A stretch of 64,000 nucleotides of DNA. It comes from Fidelibacterota bacterium UBA6531. GTDB taxonomy: Bacteria > Fidelibacterota > Marinisomatia > Marinisomatales > TCS55. The DNA lies in NCBI GenBank assembly GCA_002436185.1, contig DJKX01000068.1, positions 1 to 64,000 on the forward strand, written 5' to 3'. The first letter of the stretch is position 1; the number at the start of each line of letters is the position of its first letter. The notes under the pieces are model-generated. The model was not told the DNA's origin and did not search any database. It saw only the letters and a list, made by a program, of their open reading frames with translations. Shown piece after piece: positions 16,983-24,735 of the stretch. A program made the position numbers and the translations under genes.

Positions 16983-18830
16983 GTGGCAGGAAAATTCTAT
17001 ATAACGACACCCATTTATTATGTGAATGACAAACCTCATATTGGTCATGCATATACAACCATTTTAGCAGATGTCCTTTCTCGATATCATCGTGCAGAAG
17101 GTGAGGATGTATTTTTTCTAACCGGCTTGGACGAACATGGTCAAAAGGTTCAACAGGCGGCTGAAGAAAGGGGTATTGACCCCAAAGACCATTGCGATGA
17201 AATGGCGCCACGATTTCTGGAACTTTGGGAGAAACTCCATATTTCCAATGATGATTTCATACGCACGACTGAAGACCGCCATGTAAAAGTCGTTCAGGAT
17301 ATTCTGCAAATTGTATATGATAATGGCGATATTTATGAAGATGAATATGAAGGGCTTTATTCTGTGTCGGAGGAACGGTTTATTACGGAAAAAGAAGCAG
17401 AGTCAGGCGATTTCAGGGACATAAAAAAACTGAAGGAAAAAAACTATTTCTTCAAAATGTCATCCTACCAGCAAGGGTTGATTGATCATATAAATAATAA
17501 TCCGGACTTTATTCAACCGGAACATCGGAAGAATGAAGTGTTGGGATTTTTACGCAATCCTCTCGGGGATTTATGTATTTCCCGGCCTAAATCCAGATTA
17601 AACTGGGGAATTGACTTGCCGTTTGATACTAATTACGTTACATATGTCTGGTTTGATGCACTTATTAATTATGTTACTGCCACAGGGTTTGGAGCAAATG
17701 ATGATTCATATACAAAATGGTGGCCGGCTGAGTATCATTTGATCGGTAAAGACATTTTGACGACTCACGCTGTGTATTGGCCTACGATGCTTCTGTCGGC
17801 AAAAATGCCTTTACCGAAATCCATTTTCGCCCACGGCTGGTGGTTAATGGGCGATTCGAAAATGAGTAAATCCTTGGGAAATGTGGTCAATCCACTTGAT
17901 CTCATTGAAGAATATGGCGTGGACCCGGTACGCTATTATCTCATGCGGGAAATGGTTTTGGGGCAGGACGCCAATTTTACTATGGAATCATTTATCAGAC
18001 GCTACAACAGCGATCTAGCTAATGATTTTGGTAATTTATTAAGCAGAGTAAGCAAACTTATAGAAAAGAATTTTGACAGCGTTGTTCCAGATCCCGTCGA
18101 AAATACAGATGCTGAAAATGTGATACAAAATGCAGCTGAAAAAGTCATCGCATCGATTCATACATTGATAGAAGAAATGAAAATCCATGATGCCTTGGAA
18201 GAAACGCTGCAATTTATACGTGGAGTTAATAAATACATGGAACAGCAAGCTCCTTGGAAATTGGTAAAAGAGGATAAGACCGCTGCGGGTAGAGTTTTAT
18301 ATACAGCTGCTGAAGCACTGCGAATCGGTACATTGTTGTTAGAACCGGTCATGCCCAATAGGACTGAAATTGTATTAGAAACATTGTCCGTTTCGAAGAG
18401 GGAATTGAATTGGGGCGGATTAAAAGCAGGAATAAAATTAAAACAACACCCACCATTGTTTCCTCGAATTGATGTGAAAAAAGAAAAAATAGAAGAGAAA
18501 GAGAAATTCATCAATTATGAAGACTTTGAAAAACTTGGATTAAAAACAGCTGAAATATTAACAGCTGAAAAAGTAGAGGGCGCTGATAAACTGTATAAAC
18601 TTCAAATTAAAATGGGTAATGAAGAACAACAAATTGTTTCCGGAATAGCAGATCATTATACACCGGAAGAATTGATCGGTAAAATGGTTGTTGTCGTTTC
18701 AAATCTGGAACCGGCTACGATTCGCGGTGTGGAATCAAAAGGGATGCTTTTGGCCGCTTCAAGAAAAAAAGAACTGTCATTGATTATTGTGGATGGGAAG
18801 AAAGTAGAGTCAGGGAAAAAAGTTTATTAG
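16983..18830 (+). CDS. metG: Methionyl-tRNA synthetase
   Basis: Class I aminoacyl-tRNA synthetase that charges tRNA-Met, 615 residues. The ATP-binding HIGH motif is in PHIGHAYTT near residue 20 and KMSKS in DSKMSKSLGN near 297. The connective peptide lacks the CxxC zinc knuckles of the E. coli type. The C-terminal 110 residues form the tRNA-binding (Trbp111-like) domain, with VEGADKLYKLQI and RGVESKGMLLA. The start is GTG at 16983, 1 nt after the holB stop, and the conserved ITTPIYYVNDKPHIGH follows directly, which supports this start. Confidence 0.95.
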   Translation: MAGKFYITTPIYYVNDKPHIGHAYTTILADVLSRYHRAEGEDVFFLTGLDEHGQKVQQAAEERGIDPKDHCDEMAPRFLELWEKLHISNDDFIRTTEDRHVKVVQDILQIVYDNGDIYEDEYEGLYSVSEERFITEKEAESGDFRDIKKLKEKNYFFKMSSYQQGLIDHINNNPDFIQPEHRKNEVLGFLRNPLGDLCISRPKSRLNWGIDLPFDTNYVTYVWFDALINYVTATGFGANDDSYTKWWPAEYHLIGKDILTTHAVYWPTMLLSAKMPLPKSIFAHGWWLMGDSKMSKSLGNVVNPLDLIEEYGVDPVRYYLMREMVLGQDANFTMESFIRRYNSDLANDFGNLLSRVSKLIEKNFDSVVPDPVENTDAENVIQNAAEKVIASIHTLIEEMKIHDALEETLQFIRGVNKYMEQQAPWKLVKEDKTAAGRVLYTAAEALRIGTLLLEPVMPNRTEIVLETLSVSKRELNWGGLKAGIKLKQHPPLFPRIDVKKEKIEEKEKFINYEDFEKLGLKTAEILTAEKVEGADKLYKLQIKMGNEEQQIVSGIADHYTPEELIGKMVVVVSNLEPATIRGVESKGMLLAASRKKELSLIIVDGKKVESGKKVY

Positions 18831-18867
18831 TAAAGCTAATTTATATATTTACTTTGTAAGAAAATAA

Positions 18868-19626
18868 ATGGAATTAGTAGACACCCACTGCCACCTATTC
18901 TATGACGATCTGAAAAACGATTTAGATATTGTTTTAAATCGTGCACAGGAATTAGGTGTGAATCGCTTTATTTGCGTTGGGACAAATATGGAAGACTCCC
19001 GGGAATGTTTGGGATTAGCAGAAAGGTATGAAAATATATATGCGTCTGTTGGTGTTCATCCTCATGATGCCAAGGATGCGCCGGAAGATTATCTTGACCA
19101 AATTGCAGATTTAATTACCTTTCCTAAAATGATAGCATTGGGAGAAATCGGGCTGGATTATTTTCGCAATATCTCTGAACCAGATATTCAGCAAAACGTT
19201 TTTCGTGAACAATTGACTTTAGCGCAACGCTTACAAAAACCGGTTATTTTTCATAACAGAGATGCGGATGCAGATGTGCTCAAAATTTTGTCTGAATTTC
19301 CGGATGTAACAGGAGTTGCCCATTGTTTTTCAAGCGATCTCAAAACAGCTAAAACGTTCATAGATTTAGGTTTTTATATTTCCTTCTCCGGAAATCTCAC
19401 ATACAAAAACAGCCATTTGCCTGATGTAGCAAAAGAGCTCCCATTGGAAAAATTACTTGTAGAAACTGATTCGCCCTATTTGAGTCCTGTTCCCTATAGA
19501 GGAAAGCCAAATGAACCGGGTCGCACCCGTTTTGTGGCGGAAAAACTGGCTGAAATTCATGGAGTCACTTTACAAATCATTGCTGAAAAAACCACAACAA
19601 ATGCCGAATCTTTATTCAGTTTGTAA
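18868..19626 (+). CDS. tatD: TatD family metal-dependent hydrolase/DNase
   Basis: A 252-residue TIM-barrel metallohydrolase. Metal ligands are visible in order: DTHCH at residues 4-8, GEIGLDYF with its Glu, FHNRDA, VAHCFS, and the C-terminal ETDSPYLSP. Family members are 3'-5' exonucleases acting on DNA and RNA and possibly quality-control deacylases; the exact substrate here is not known. It is placed after metG and before rsmA, a widespread order (metG-tatD-rsmA). Confidence 0.9.
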   Translation: MELVDTHCHLFYDDLKNDLDIVLNRAQELGVNRFICVGTNMEDSRECLGLAERYENIYASVGVHPHDAKDAPEDYLDQIADLITFPKMIALGEIGLDYFRNISEPDIQQNVFREQLTLAQRLQKPVIFHNRDADADVLKILSEFPDVTGVAHCFSSDLKTAKTFIDLGFYISFSGNLTYKNSHLPDVAKELPLEKLLVETDSPYLSPVPYRGKPNEPGRTRFVAEKLAEIHGVTLQIIAEKTTTNAESLFSL

Positions 19627-19641
19627 AACTCTGTGACCTCT

Positions 19642-20412
19642 ATGGTTAAAAAAACTCAACATACATTCAGAAAAAAATGGGGTCAGAATTTTCTAACTGA
19701 TACCAATCTCTTGCGAAAAATTGTTAAAACAATCGATCCTAAACCAGATGATTCGGTTTTAGAAATTGGTCCCGGTGAAGGCGCATTGACGGAAATAATA
19801 TTGCCATTAGTAAACCATCTGGCTGCTATCGAAATCGATCCCAAATTGATTGAATATTTGAATAATCGGGAAGATCTCCGGGATTGTCATTTTATCCACA
19901 AAGATGTATTATTGCAGGAGTTGAGCGAATTACCCATCCCTGCACCCATAAAGATAATCGGTAATATTCCTTATAACATCACATCTCCCATTCTATTTTG
20001 GTTGATTGAACAACGATCCAATTGGAATGAAGCCTATTTCATGGTACAAAAAGAAATGGCAGACAGGCTCACAGGTGAAGTAGGAACAAAGGCATATGGC
20101 CGCTTAACAGTGATGATTGGTGCATTTTTGGAAGTTGAAACATGTTTTTCAATTCCGCCCGATGTTTTCATTCCTAAGCCAAAAGTAAAATCTGCCATAA
20201 TAAAAATGGAAAAACGCCATGATCCATTCGTTTTAGATGAGAATTTTAATCGATTTGAAAAGATAGTCGCATCAGCTTTTTCACGACGCAGGAAAATGTT
20301 GCGGAATACTCTTTCCGGCTTCGGAATTTCTGAAGAATTAAAAGAAAAAATCGATTTCACCCGCCGCCCGGAAACACTCACAATTTCTGAATTTTCAGAG
20401 CTTGCAAAGTAA
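19642..20412 (+). CDS. rsmA: 16S rRNA (adenine1518/1519-N6)-dimethyltransferase
   Basis: KsgA/RsmA dimethylates two adjacent adenines in helix 45 of 16S rRNA late in 30S assembly. The protein has the N-terminal KKWGQNFL stretch, SAM motif I EIGPGEGALTE, the catalytic NIPYNITSP (NxPY), and the C-terminal RRRKMLRNTL helix region. I start at ATG 19642 (256 residues); a GTG at 19633 adds three residues and cannot be excluded. It follows tatD by 15 nt. Confidence 0.92.
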   Translation: MVKKTQHTFRKKWGQNFLTDTNLLRKIVKTIDPKPDDSVLEIGPGEGALTEIILPLVNHLAAIEIDPKLIEYLNNREDLRDCHFIHKDVLLQELSELPIPAPIKIIGNIPYNITSPILFWLIEQRSNWNEAYFMVQKEMADRLTGEVGTKAYGRLTVMIGAFLEVETCFSIPPDVFIPKPKVKSAIIKMEKRHDPFVLDENFNRFEKIVASAFSRRRKMLRNTLSGFGISEELKEKIDFTRRPETLTISEFSELAK

Positions 20413-20502
20413 TTTAAAAAAACTGAACTCTATGTCTTGAGAAAACAGTATAATTACTGTAAATTACCCTACTTGTCTCGAAACGATTTATAGAGGAAAA
20501 CT
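20413..20502 (+). promoter_or_regulatory. Promoter region of the sigma factor-rpsU pair with dyad on the -10
   Basis: A perfect TATAAT is at 20449-20454; no good -35 lies 16-18 bp upstream (TGAACT-like at best). ACAGTA (20445-20450) and TACTGT (20455-20460) form a perfect inverted repeat around TAAT, so the dyad overlaps the -10. This looks like a repressor-type operator, though 6-bp arms can arise by chance. Confidence 0.4.
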
Positions 20503-21357
20503 ATGGCAAAAGCTGCAAGAACAGTTAACGAATCCAACAGAAGCCTTAGCCGCTATCTGGAAGAAATTGGGAATTATGAACCTCTTCCACCGGCCAGGGA
20601 AGTTGAGTTGGCGCAGAAAATCCACAAGGATGACCAGATTGCATTAGAGGAGCTGGTTAAAGCAAATTTGCGTTTTGTTGTATCTGTTGCAAAAGATTAT
20701 CAGGGTCAAGGCTTACCCTTAACAGATTTAATTAACGAAGGTAATTTAGGCCTGATTAAAGCTGCCGGGCGTTTTGATGAAACCCGTGGTTTTAAATTTA
20801 TTTCTTACGCTGTTTGGTGGATTCGCCAATCCATTTTACAAGCGTTGGCGGAACATTCTCGAATTGTGCGTCTGCCATTGAACCGTGTAGGTACTATCAG
20901 CAAAATCACCAAAACAGCTGAAAAGCTTGAAGCGGAGATTGAACGATCTCCCAATGAAGAAGAAATCGGCCGCCAGCTTGAAATGACCCCGGATGAAGTG
21001 ATCGATGCCATGCGTATTTCACGCCGACATCATTCGCTGAATGCACCATTTCGTGATGGCGATAAAAATTCCCTGATCGATGTCATCAAGGATGAAAACC
21101 AGTCATCCCCGGATGAACCGTTGATGAATGATTCATTGAAAGATGAAATTCGTCAATCATTAGACACATTGAAAGAAAGGGAACGCCAAGTTATTAAAAT
21201 GTATTTTGGTATAGAGCGCGACTATGCGTTAACACTGAATGAAATTGGCGAAGAATTCAATTTAACCCGTGAGCGTGTAAGGCAGATCAAAGAAAAAGCG
21301 ATTCGTCGCCTGCGCCATCGTTCACGTAGTAAAACATTACGAACATATTTAGGATAA
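20503..21357 (+). CDS. Primary (RpoD/SigA-like) sigma factor, short form
   Basis: Sigma-70 family factor of 284 residues with regions 1.2 to 4.2 but without the acidic region 1.1 and the large non-conserved insert of E. coli RpoD. This is the usual size of the major sigma factor in Bacteroidetes-like bacteria. Region 1.2 is [15 protein letters not shown] (14-28), region 2.3/2.4 is [17 protein letters not shown] (99-115), and region 4.2 is the helix-turn-helix [25 protein letters not shown]-type ribosome-binding site precedes the ATG. rpsU follows 20 nt after the stop, so the pair is probably one transcript. Confidence 0.88.
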   Translation: MAKAARTVNESNRSLSRYLEEIGNYEPLPPAREVELAQKIHKDDQIALEELVKANLRFVVSVAKDYQGQGLPLTDLINEGNLGLIKAAGRFDETRGFKFISYAVWWIRQSILQALAEHSRIVRLPLNRVGTISKITKTAEKLEAEIERSPNEEEIGRQLEMTPDEVIDAMRISRRHHSLNAPFRDGDKNSLIDVIKDENQSSPDEPLMNDSLKDEIRQSLDTLKERERQVIKMYFGIERDYALTLNEIGEEFNLTRERVRQIKEKAIRRLRHRSRSKTLRTYLG

Positions 21358-21362
21358 TTAGA

Positions 21363-21370
21363 AGGAGGTG
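21363..21370 (+). promoter_or_regulatory. Near-perfect Shine-Dalgarno site of rpsU
   Basis: AAGGAGGTG at 21362-21370 lies 7-8 nt before ATG 21378, while an in-frame GTG at 21372 is only 1-2 nt away. It therefore fixes the start at 21378. Most genes in the window have weak sites or none, so this one stands out. Confidence 0.75.
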
Positions 21371-21377
21371 AGTGTAC

Positions 21378-21575
21378 ATGGTCGAAGTGACCGTTAGAGA
21401 TGGTGAACCGCTTGAAAAAGCATTACGCCGTTTCAAAAAGAAATGGGAACGCGCAGGTATTTTGCGGGATGTAAAAAAGAGAGCTTTTTACGAAAAACCC
21501 AGTGATACCAAGCGTATTTCCCGTAAGAAAGCACTGCGACGTATGGCTCGAATACGCCGTATTTCTCAATACTAA
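21378..21575 (+). CDS. rpsU: Small-subunit ribosomal protein bS21
   Basis: bS21, 65 residues from ATG 21378, sits on the 30S platform near the 3' end of 16S rRNA and helps mRNA binding. Family features are [20 protein letters not shown] at the start, [17 protein letters not shown] in the middle and an Arg/Lys-rich tail. An in-frame GTG at 21372 is too close to the Shine-Dalgarno site to be the start. It is downstream of the sigma factor and ends just before an intrinsic terminator. In Bacteroidia, rpsU is known for keeping a strong Shine-Dalgarno site and being autoregulated by it; whether that holds here is open. Confidence 0.93.
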   Translation: MVEVTVRDGEPLEKALRRFKKKWERAGILRDVKKRAFYEKPSDTKRISRKKALRRMARIRRISQY

Positions 21576-21595
21576 AACACTCTCTGAATAAATAT

Positions 21596-21630
21596 AAAAA
21601 AGGCTCGAGATTTTTCTTGAGCCTTTTTTT
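21596..21630 (+). terminator. Intrinsic terminator after rpsU
   Basis: Arms GGCTCGAGA (21602-21610) and TCTTGAGCC (21615-21623) pair over 9 bp with one G-U, around a TTTT loop, flanked by an A-run and followed by seven T (21624-21630). It ends the sigma factor-rpsU transcript. It is the only textbook rho-independent terminator I find in the window. Confidence 0.85.
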
Positions 21631-21688
21631 GTTACTTTATAAATATTTGTATTCGAATTCTGTAATTTATCCTATGATATTATGCAAT

Positions 21689-22384
21689 ATGTCCAGAGTT
21701 AGACGTGCATCACCCAGATGCAATTCTGATAAAAAACAAGAATTTAAAGGCTGGAGATTTTCTAGATTATGTAATAGGGTTTTCAAATCATTTTATAAAA
21801 TAATTGTAATCTCAATTTTAATATTAAATAATTATTTCGGATATCTTTTTGCTATGGAGCAATCACAAAATAACGTTGAAAAGTCAACTTTGAACCCAAT
21901 TAACTCTGAATTATTAGATATATATACCGGGACAAAAGAACAAAATAATGCATTATTAAAGGTTAATGGATTTGAAGGAAATTCTATCGTGGATGCGTTA
22001 AAAGTAATCGGAGCTGAAAGTGATTTTGAATCAAGGAAAAAATTATACAAAAAAACGTTTACCAAGTTTGTAAATATATCAAATAAGCCCAAAAATGATT
22101 TGGTAGACCAAGATAGTAGTTTGCAGCAAATAGGCTATCTGTACATTAATTCAAATTTTAAAGACCTTCCGGTTTTTATCAATAAAAATTATGTGGGAAC
22201 AACACCGTTTGAAAATCCATTTAGGTTAGAGTTCGGATTGTATAAAATTTGGTGCATTCCGCCCCTTACAGACACATTGCCAAAAGGAAAAACATTGGTT
22301 CATGATGGGAACATCATTTCATTTGTAAAAATTGACAAGGATGTTCAATCACATTTTATAGATATATCAACAATATTTAAATAA
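21689..22384 (+). CDS. Hypothetical exported protein with PEGA-like end
   Basis: I do not recognise this protein. The frame is open from 21617, but that start lies inside the rpsU terminator; the ATG at 21689 is the likeliest of several. From there it has 231 residues: a basic stretch of about 33 residues, one hydrophobic segment (KIIVISILILNNYFGYLFA), a low-complexity Asn/Ser/Lys-rich middle, and a C-terminal domain of about 70 residues with YLYINSNFKDLPVFINKNYV then GTTPFENPFRLEFG. This resembles a PEGA-type surface domain (VFINKNYVGTTP). The long basic part before the membrane segment is odd. It stands alone between a terminator and the mutase gene. Confidence 0.45.
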   Translation: MSRVRRASPRCNSDKKQEFKGWRFSRLCNRVFKSFYKIIVISILILNNYFGYLFAMEQSQNNVEKSTLNPINSELLDIYTGTKEQNNALLKVNGFEGNSIVDALKVIGAESDFESRKKLYKKTFTKFVNISNKPKNDLVDQDSSLQQIGYLYINSNFKDLPVFINKNYVGTTPFENPFRLEFGLYKIWCIPPLTDTLPKGKTLVHDGNIISFVKIDKDVQSHFIDISTIFK

Positions 22385-22402
22385 AACCTTCTTGAGATTA
22401 CT

Positions 22403-23734
22403 ATGATTATCCGCAGCATTTCCGGCGTTCGGGGAACAAGTCCCGAATTTACTTCTGAATCCGTTTCACGTTATGCCAAAGCCTTCCATGCCATGCAGCC
22501 CAAAGGTGTTTTTATACTGGGCCGAGATACCCGTCCATCCGGGGAAGGATTTATAGATGACATTGCCCATGCACTCATTTCCGCTGGTAGAGATGTGATT
22601 AATTTGAATATAGTTCCAACTCCAACAGTGCAGTTCATGGTGGAAAATACCGATGCTGTAGGTGGTATAATCGTCACTGCCAGCCATAATCCGACTGAAT
22701 GGAATGGATTAAAATTTGTACGGGAAGACGGCACATTTTTACGACCGGAAGAATGTGAAGAATTATTTTCAACTGTCGATGGTGAATTTCCTGATTTAGA
22801 TCAAGAACAGGGATTACATATTCCAGATGTAAATGCCATTCAAAAACATATTATAAAGGTGGCGAATTTATCGTGCATCAAGCAAAATGACATTCGTAAA
22901 CGAAAGTTTAAAGTTGTTGTAGATGCGGTGAATGGCGCCGCGTTTGAAGCACTGCCTTACATGCTGGAATCGCTGGGATGTGATGTTATAAAAATCCACT
23001 GCGAAGATAATGGCAATTTTGCCCGTCCGCCTGAACCACTTCCGGAAAATTTGACTGATTTGAGTATGGCAGTTGTTGATAACAATGCAGACATCGGCTT
23101 TGCATCAGACCCAGATGGGGATCGATTGGCAGTCATTTTAGAAAACGGACGTCCGGCCGGAGATGAGTATACTTTAGTCATGGCGGCAGATGGATATTTA
23201 CGGACGGTGGATAAATCGGAAGTAATAGTAACAAATTTGTCTACGACATTGGCATTGGAAAAGCTTGCTGAACGATATGGTTCAATTGTTCAACGATCAG
23301 CAGTTGGTGAAATTAATGTGGTTCAGAAAATGATTGAATTAAACTCCAACCTAGGAGGTGAAGGAAACGGCGGAGTAATACTGAAGGAAGCGCACTTGGG
23401 TCGGGATTCTCTTGTAGCGGCTGCTATGATTTTAAACCGTATGGCTATGACAGACGAGCCCATCAGCGTTATTTATGATGGTCTACCGCAATTTTCAATT
23501 GTAAAGGAAAGAGTTGAATTGGAGGGGTTTGATAAAGAGGCTGTTTTTAATAAAGCACGATCCATTTTTATTGATGCGAATATCAATGAAATAGACGGTG
23601 TCAAATTTACTTGGTCAGATCGCTGGATTCATTTGCGTTCTTCAAACACGGAACCCATTATGCGGATTTATGCAGAAGGTCCAACGAAAGCTGATGCCCA
23701 GGAATTGGTGAATCAGGTTCAGTTTAAACTATAA
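22403..23734 (+). CDS. Alpha-D-phosphohexomutase family enzyme (phosphoglucosamine/phosphomannomutase type)
   Basis: A 443-residue phosphosugar mutase that moves phosphate between C1 and C6 (or C5) through a phosphoserine. The phosphoserine loop is TASHNPTEWNGLKF, the metal-binding loop DPDGDRLA, the sugar-specificity loop GEGNGGV, and the phosphate-binding loop RSSNTEPIMRIYAEG near the end. The start MIIRSISGVRGTSP resembles archaeal-type GlmM. The substrate is undetermined: GlmM for cell wall is possible, but family members can also act as phosphopentomutases, and the genomic link to PNP and DeoC would suit that. It is convergent with gap, 2 nt apart. Confidence 0.8.
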   Translation: MIIRSISGVRGTSPEFTSESVSRYAKAFHAMQPKGVFILGRDTRPSGEGFIDDIAHALISAGRDVINLNIVPTPTVQFMVENTDAVGGIIVTASHNPTEWNGLKFVREDGTFLRPEECEELFSTVDGEFPDLDQEQGLHIPDVNAIQKHIIKVANLSCIKQNDIRKRKFKVVVDAVNGAAFEALPYMLESLGCDVIKIHCEDNGNFARPPEPLPENLTDLSMAVVDNNADIGFASDPDGDRLAVILENGRPAGDEYTLVMAADGYLRTVDKSEVIVTNLSTTLALEKLAERYGSIVQRSAVGEINVVQKMIELNSNLGGEGNGGVILKEAHLGRDSLVAAAMILNRMAMTDEPISVIYDGLPQFSIVKERVELEGFDKEAVFNKARSIFIDANINEIDGVKFTWSDRWIHLRSSNTEPIMRIYAEGPTKADAQELVNQVQFKL

Positions 23735-23736
23735 AT

Positions 23737-24735
23737 TTATTTATCTGAAAATAAATTAATTAAATCCACTACCCGGTTGGAATAACCCCATTCATTATCG
23801 TACCAGTTAAGGGTTTTTACAAATCGCTTATCTACAACCGCTGTAAAAGGTGCATCAAAAATCGATGAATGGGGATTACCGATAATATCTGAAGAAACAA
23901 TGGGCGTATCTTCATATTGCAGGATGGAATTAAGGCGATCAGTCGCGCTAGCTTCTTTGACCGCTTGACGAATGTCATCGGCATTGACATCGGTTTTTAA
24001 TTGAACATTCAAATCCACGATCGAACCGTCAGGGACAGGAACGCGCATGGCAATACCGTCCAGTTTACCTTTGAGTTCAGGCAAAACAACGCCTACAGCT
24101 CGAGCAGCTCCGGTTGTGGTGGGAATAATATTTTCTGCGGCAGCACGGCTTCTGCGCCAGTCCGAGTGAGGAACGTCAGCCAATCGTTGATCATTGGTAT
24201 AAGCGTGAATCGTATTGATAACGCCATATTCAATTCCGAAGGCATCATTTAAAACTTTCGCCATAGGGGCTAAACAGTTCGTTGTACAGGATGCATTTGA
24301 AACAATTTTATGGTCAGGCTTAAGACCATCTTCATTTACACCAATGACGACAGTATAATCAATTTCATCTTTGGCTGGAACGGTAAGAATCACTTTTCCT
24401 GCACCGGCGTCTAAATGGGATTGGAGTTGCTCGCGAGCTCTGAAAACACCCGTTGCTTCAATAACAACATCAACACCTAATTCAGTCCAGGGTAGTGCAG
24501 CCGGATTAGGCTCATTAAGCATTTTAACTGAATGGTTACTTGTTTTTAAAATCCCGTTTTGTACAGTAACAGTATCTTTTAACCGTCCCATGACAGTATC
24601 ATATTTTAACAGATAAGCCAACGCATCATCATTAGCCAAATCATTGATAGCTGCAACTTGAAAATCTTTTTGTTTATTCAGAATGCGGAATACTGTTCGA
24701 CCGATACGACCAAATCCATTTAAAGCAATTCTCAT
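23737..24735 (-). CDS. gap: Glyceraldehyde-3-phosphate dehydrogenase, catalytically complete copy
   Basis: NAD-type phosphorylating GAPDH, 332 residues, the normal length. The Rossmann motif GFGRIGR is at 7-13. The catalytic Cys150 is in SNASCTTNC, the general-base His177 is in TIHAYTNDQ, the phosphate-site TTTGAA is at about 206-211, Arg231 is in AMRVPVPDG, and the nicotinamide-contacting WYDNEWGYSN is near the end. It converts glyceraldehyde-3-P to 1,3-bisphosphoglycerate in glycolysis or the reverse. Its ATG overlaps the stop of the inactive paralogue by 4 nt (ATGA), so the two are made from one mRNA and probably in fixed ratio. Confidence 0.93.
   Translation of the reverse strand: MRIALNGFGRIGRTVFRILNKQKDFQVAAINDLANDDALAYLLKYDTVMGRLKDTVTVQNGILKTSNHSVKMLNEPNPAALPWTELGVDVVIEATGVFRAREQLQSHLDAGAGKVILTVPAKDEIDYTVVIGVNEDGLKPDHKIVSNASCTTNCLAPMAKVLNDAFGIEYGVINTIHAYTNDQRLADVPHSDWRRSRAAAENIIPTTTGAARAVGVVLPELKGKLDGIAMRVPVPDGSIVDLNVQLKTDVNADDIRQAVKEASATDRLNSILQYEDTPIVSSDIIGNPHSSIFDAPFTAVVDKRFVKTLNWYDNEWGYSNRVVDLINLFSDK

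Noticed and set aside
21617..21688. Start of the orphan exported protein at 21617
   Set aside because: This start lies inside the T-run and stem of the rpsU terminator; an mRNA starting there would be needed, so a downstream ATG is preferred.
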